Both the position numbers and the translations under genes were made by a program. 64,000 nucleotides of DNA from Sphingomonadaceae bacterium 3R27E2-A (GTDB lineage: Bacteria > Pseudomonadota > Alphaproteobacteria > Sphingomonadales > Sphingomonadaceae), in assembly GCA_005503165.1 (NCBI GenBank), contig SCNT01000006.1, forward strand, positions 1-64,000, in the 5' to 3' direction. How positions within the stretch are numbered: the stretch's first letter is position 1; the number at the start of each line of letters is the position of its first letter. Below, one piece after another: positions 63,366-64,000 of the stretch. The notes beneath the pieces are model-generated. The model worked only from the letters and a program-made list of their open reading frames with translations. It was not told the origin of the DNA and did no database searches.

Positions 63366-64000
63366 TCGAATTCAACGACCTCAAGGCGCAATATCGCAGC
63401 GTGAAGGCCTCGGTCGATGCGCGCATCCAGGCGGTCCTCGACCATGGCCAGTACATCATGGGTCCCGAGGTTGCCGAACTTGAGGGCAAGCTCGCCGCCT
63501 ATACCGGCGCGAAACATTGTATCGGCGTCGCGTCTGGGACCGAGGCGCTGCTAATCGCGCTGATGGCGCTCGGCATCGGGCGCGGCGACGAGGTCATCAC
63601 CACCTCGGCAACCTTCGTCGCGACGGTGGAGGTCATCGCGCTGGTCGGCGCGACGCCGGTGTTCGTCGACATCGATCCCGCGACCTCGACGATCGACCCG
63701 CAGGCGGTGAAAGCCGCCATCGGAGACAAGACGCGCGCGATCATCGCCGTCTCGCTCTATGGTCAATGCGCCGACATGGACACACTCAACGCCATGGCTG
63801 CGCCGCGCGGAATTGCGGTGATCGAGGATGGCGCGCAGAGTTTCGGATCGACCTACAAGGGGCGGCGCAGCGGCAATACGTGCGCGATCGGCTGCACGAG
63901 TTTCTTTCCGGCCAAGCCGCTCGGCTGTTACGGCGACGGCGGCGCAATCTTCTGCCACGACGACGCCTTGGCGCAGGTGTGCCGCGAAATCCGCATCCAC
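63362..64000 (+). CDS. wbpE: DegT/DnrJ/EryC1 aminotransferase WbpE-like, 5' part
   Basis: PLP enzyme that transaminates the 3-keto group of UDP-3-keto-GlcNAcA. The first 213 residues are in the window; the gene continues past the right edge. Visible are [104 protein letters not shown] and the PLP lysine in [20 protein letters not shown] (Lys185, the same number I recall for P. aeruginosa WbpE). The ATG at 63362 overlaps wbpD. Confidence 0.93.
   Translation, partial: MIEFNDLKAQYRSVKASVDARIQAVLDHGQYIMGPEVAELEGKLAAYTGAKHCIGVASGTEALLIALMALGIGRGDEVITTSATFVATVEVIALVGATPVFVDIDPATSTIDPQAVKAAIGDKTRAIIAVSLYGQCADMDTLNAMAAPRGIAVIEDGAQSFGSTYKGRRSGNTCAIGCTSFFPAKPLGCYGDGGAIFCHDDALAQVCREIRIH

Overview
The window is a contiguous piece of a GC-rich (roughly two-thirds G+C) alphaproteobacterial chromosome, most probably a member of the Sphingomonadales (Sphingopyxis/Sphingomonas-like). 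I infer this from the dusB-ntrBC-ntrYX-hfq-hflX-mazG order, a tandem two-domain Hfq, a fused IspDF, a MetG lacking the zinc knuckle and a proline/acid-rich TamA. These assignments rest on recognition of protein families and gene order; no database search was run.

Left part (1-26 kb), housekeeping genes. A glycolytic/pentose block tkt-gap-pgk-fba runs rightward, followed 4 bp later by a 49-codon remnant of an O-methyltransferase. A leftward block carries ispDF, an exported protein of unknown function and pncC. Rightward again come dusB and the nitrogen-sensing pairs NtrB/NtrC and NtrY/NtrX (dusB-ntrB-ntrC overlap, ntrY starts about 90 bp later, ntrY-ntrX overlap), then the double hfq and hflX. 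A long leftward, largely overlapping operon follows: mltB-rlpA-dac-tmk-holB-metG-tatD-MBL hydrolase-57 aa membrane protein, with mazG beyond it. It joins cell-wall turnover, DNA replication, translation and nucleotide clean-up.

Middle (26-35 kb). An isolated FkbM methyltransferase and a tRNA-Ser(TGA) sit beside a leftward operon tamA-tamB-small lipoprotein. The end of the lipoprotein gene doubles as the start of a yybP-ykoY (manganese) riboswitch that precedes a GDT1/UPF0016 cation-exporter gene.

Right part (35-64 kb), a large cell-surface polysaccharide locus. The leftward arm makes activated sugars: a CDP-6-deoxyhexose module (rfbF, rfbG, RmlC-like cupin, SDR, glycosyltransferase) and GDP-L-fucose genes (gmd, fcl), with selO between them. 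The rightward arm holds a UDP-glucuronate 4-epimerase, a TviB-type UDP-GlcNAc dehydrogenase, a Wzy/WaaL-type protein, Wza- and Wzc-like export proteins, an unknown membrane-anchored protein, an FkbM methyltransferase, five glycosyltransferases, an acyltransferase, a second Wzy-like protein, a WbpV-like reductase with a WbpL/WecA-like initiating transferase, and wbpB-wbpD-wbpE. The last gene runs off the right edge. Together these point to a Wzx/Wzy-type exopolysaccharide or O-antigen containing fucose, a CDP-derived 6-deoxy sugar, galacturonate and a 2,3-diamino uronic acid. No Wzx flippase was seen in the window.

No insertion sequence, phage gene or CRISPR array was seen. No gene-free stretch exceeds about 175 bases. 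The most notable observations are the tandem Hfq, the riboswitch embedded in the end of an upstream gene, the self-contained CDP-sugar module lacking a ddhC/rfbH, NtrX without its GAFTGA loop, the Wzc tyrosine tail that supplies start codons for the next gene, and the broken O-methyltransferase.
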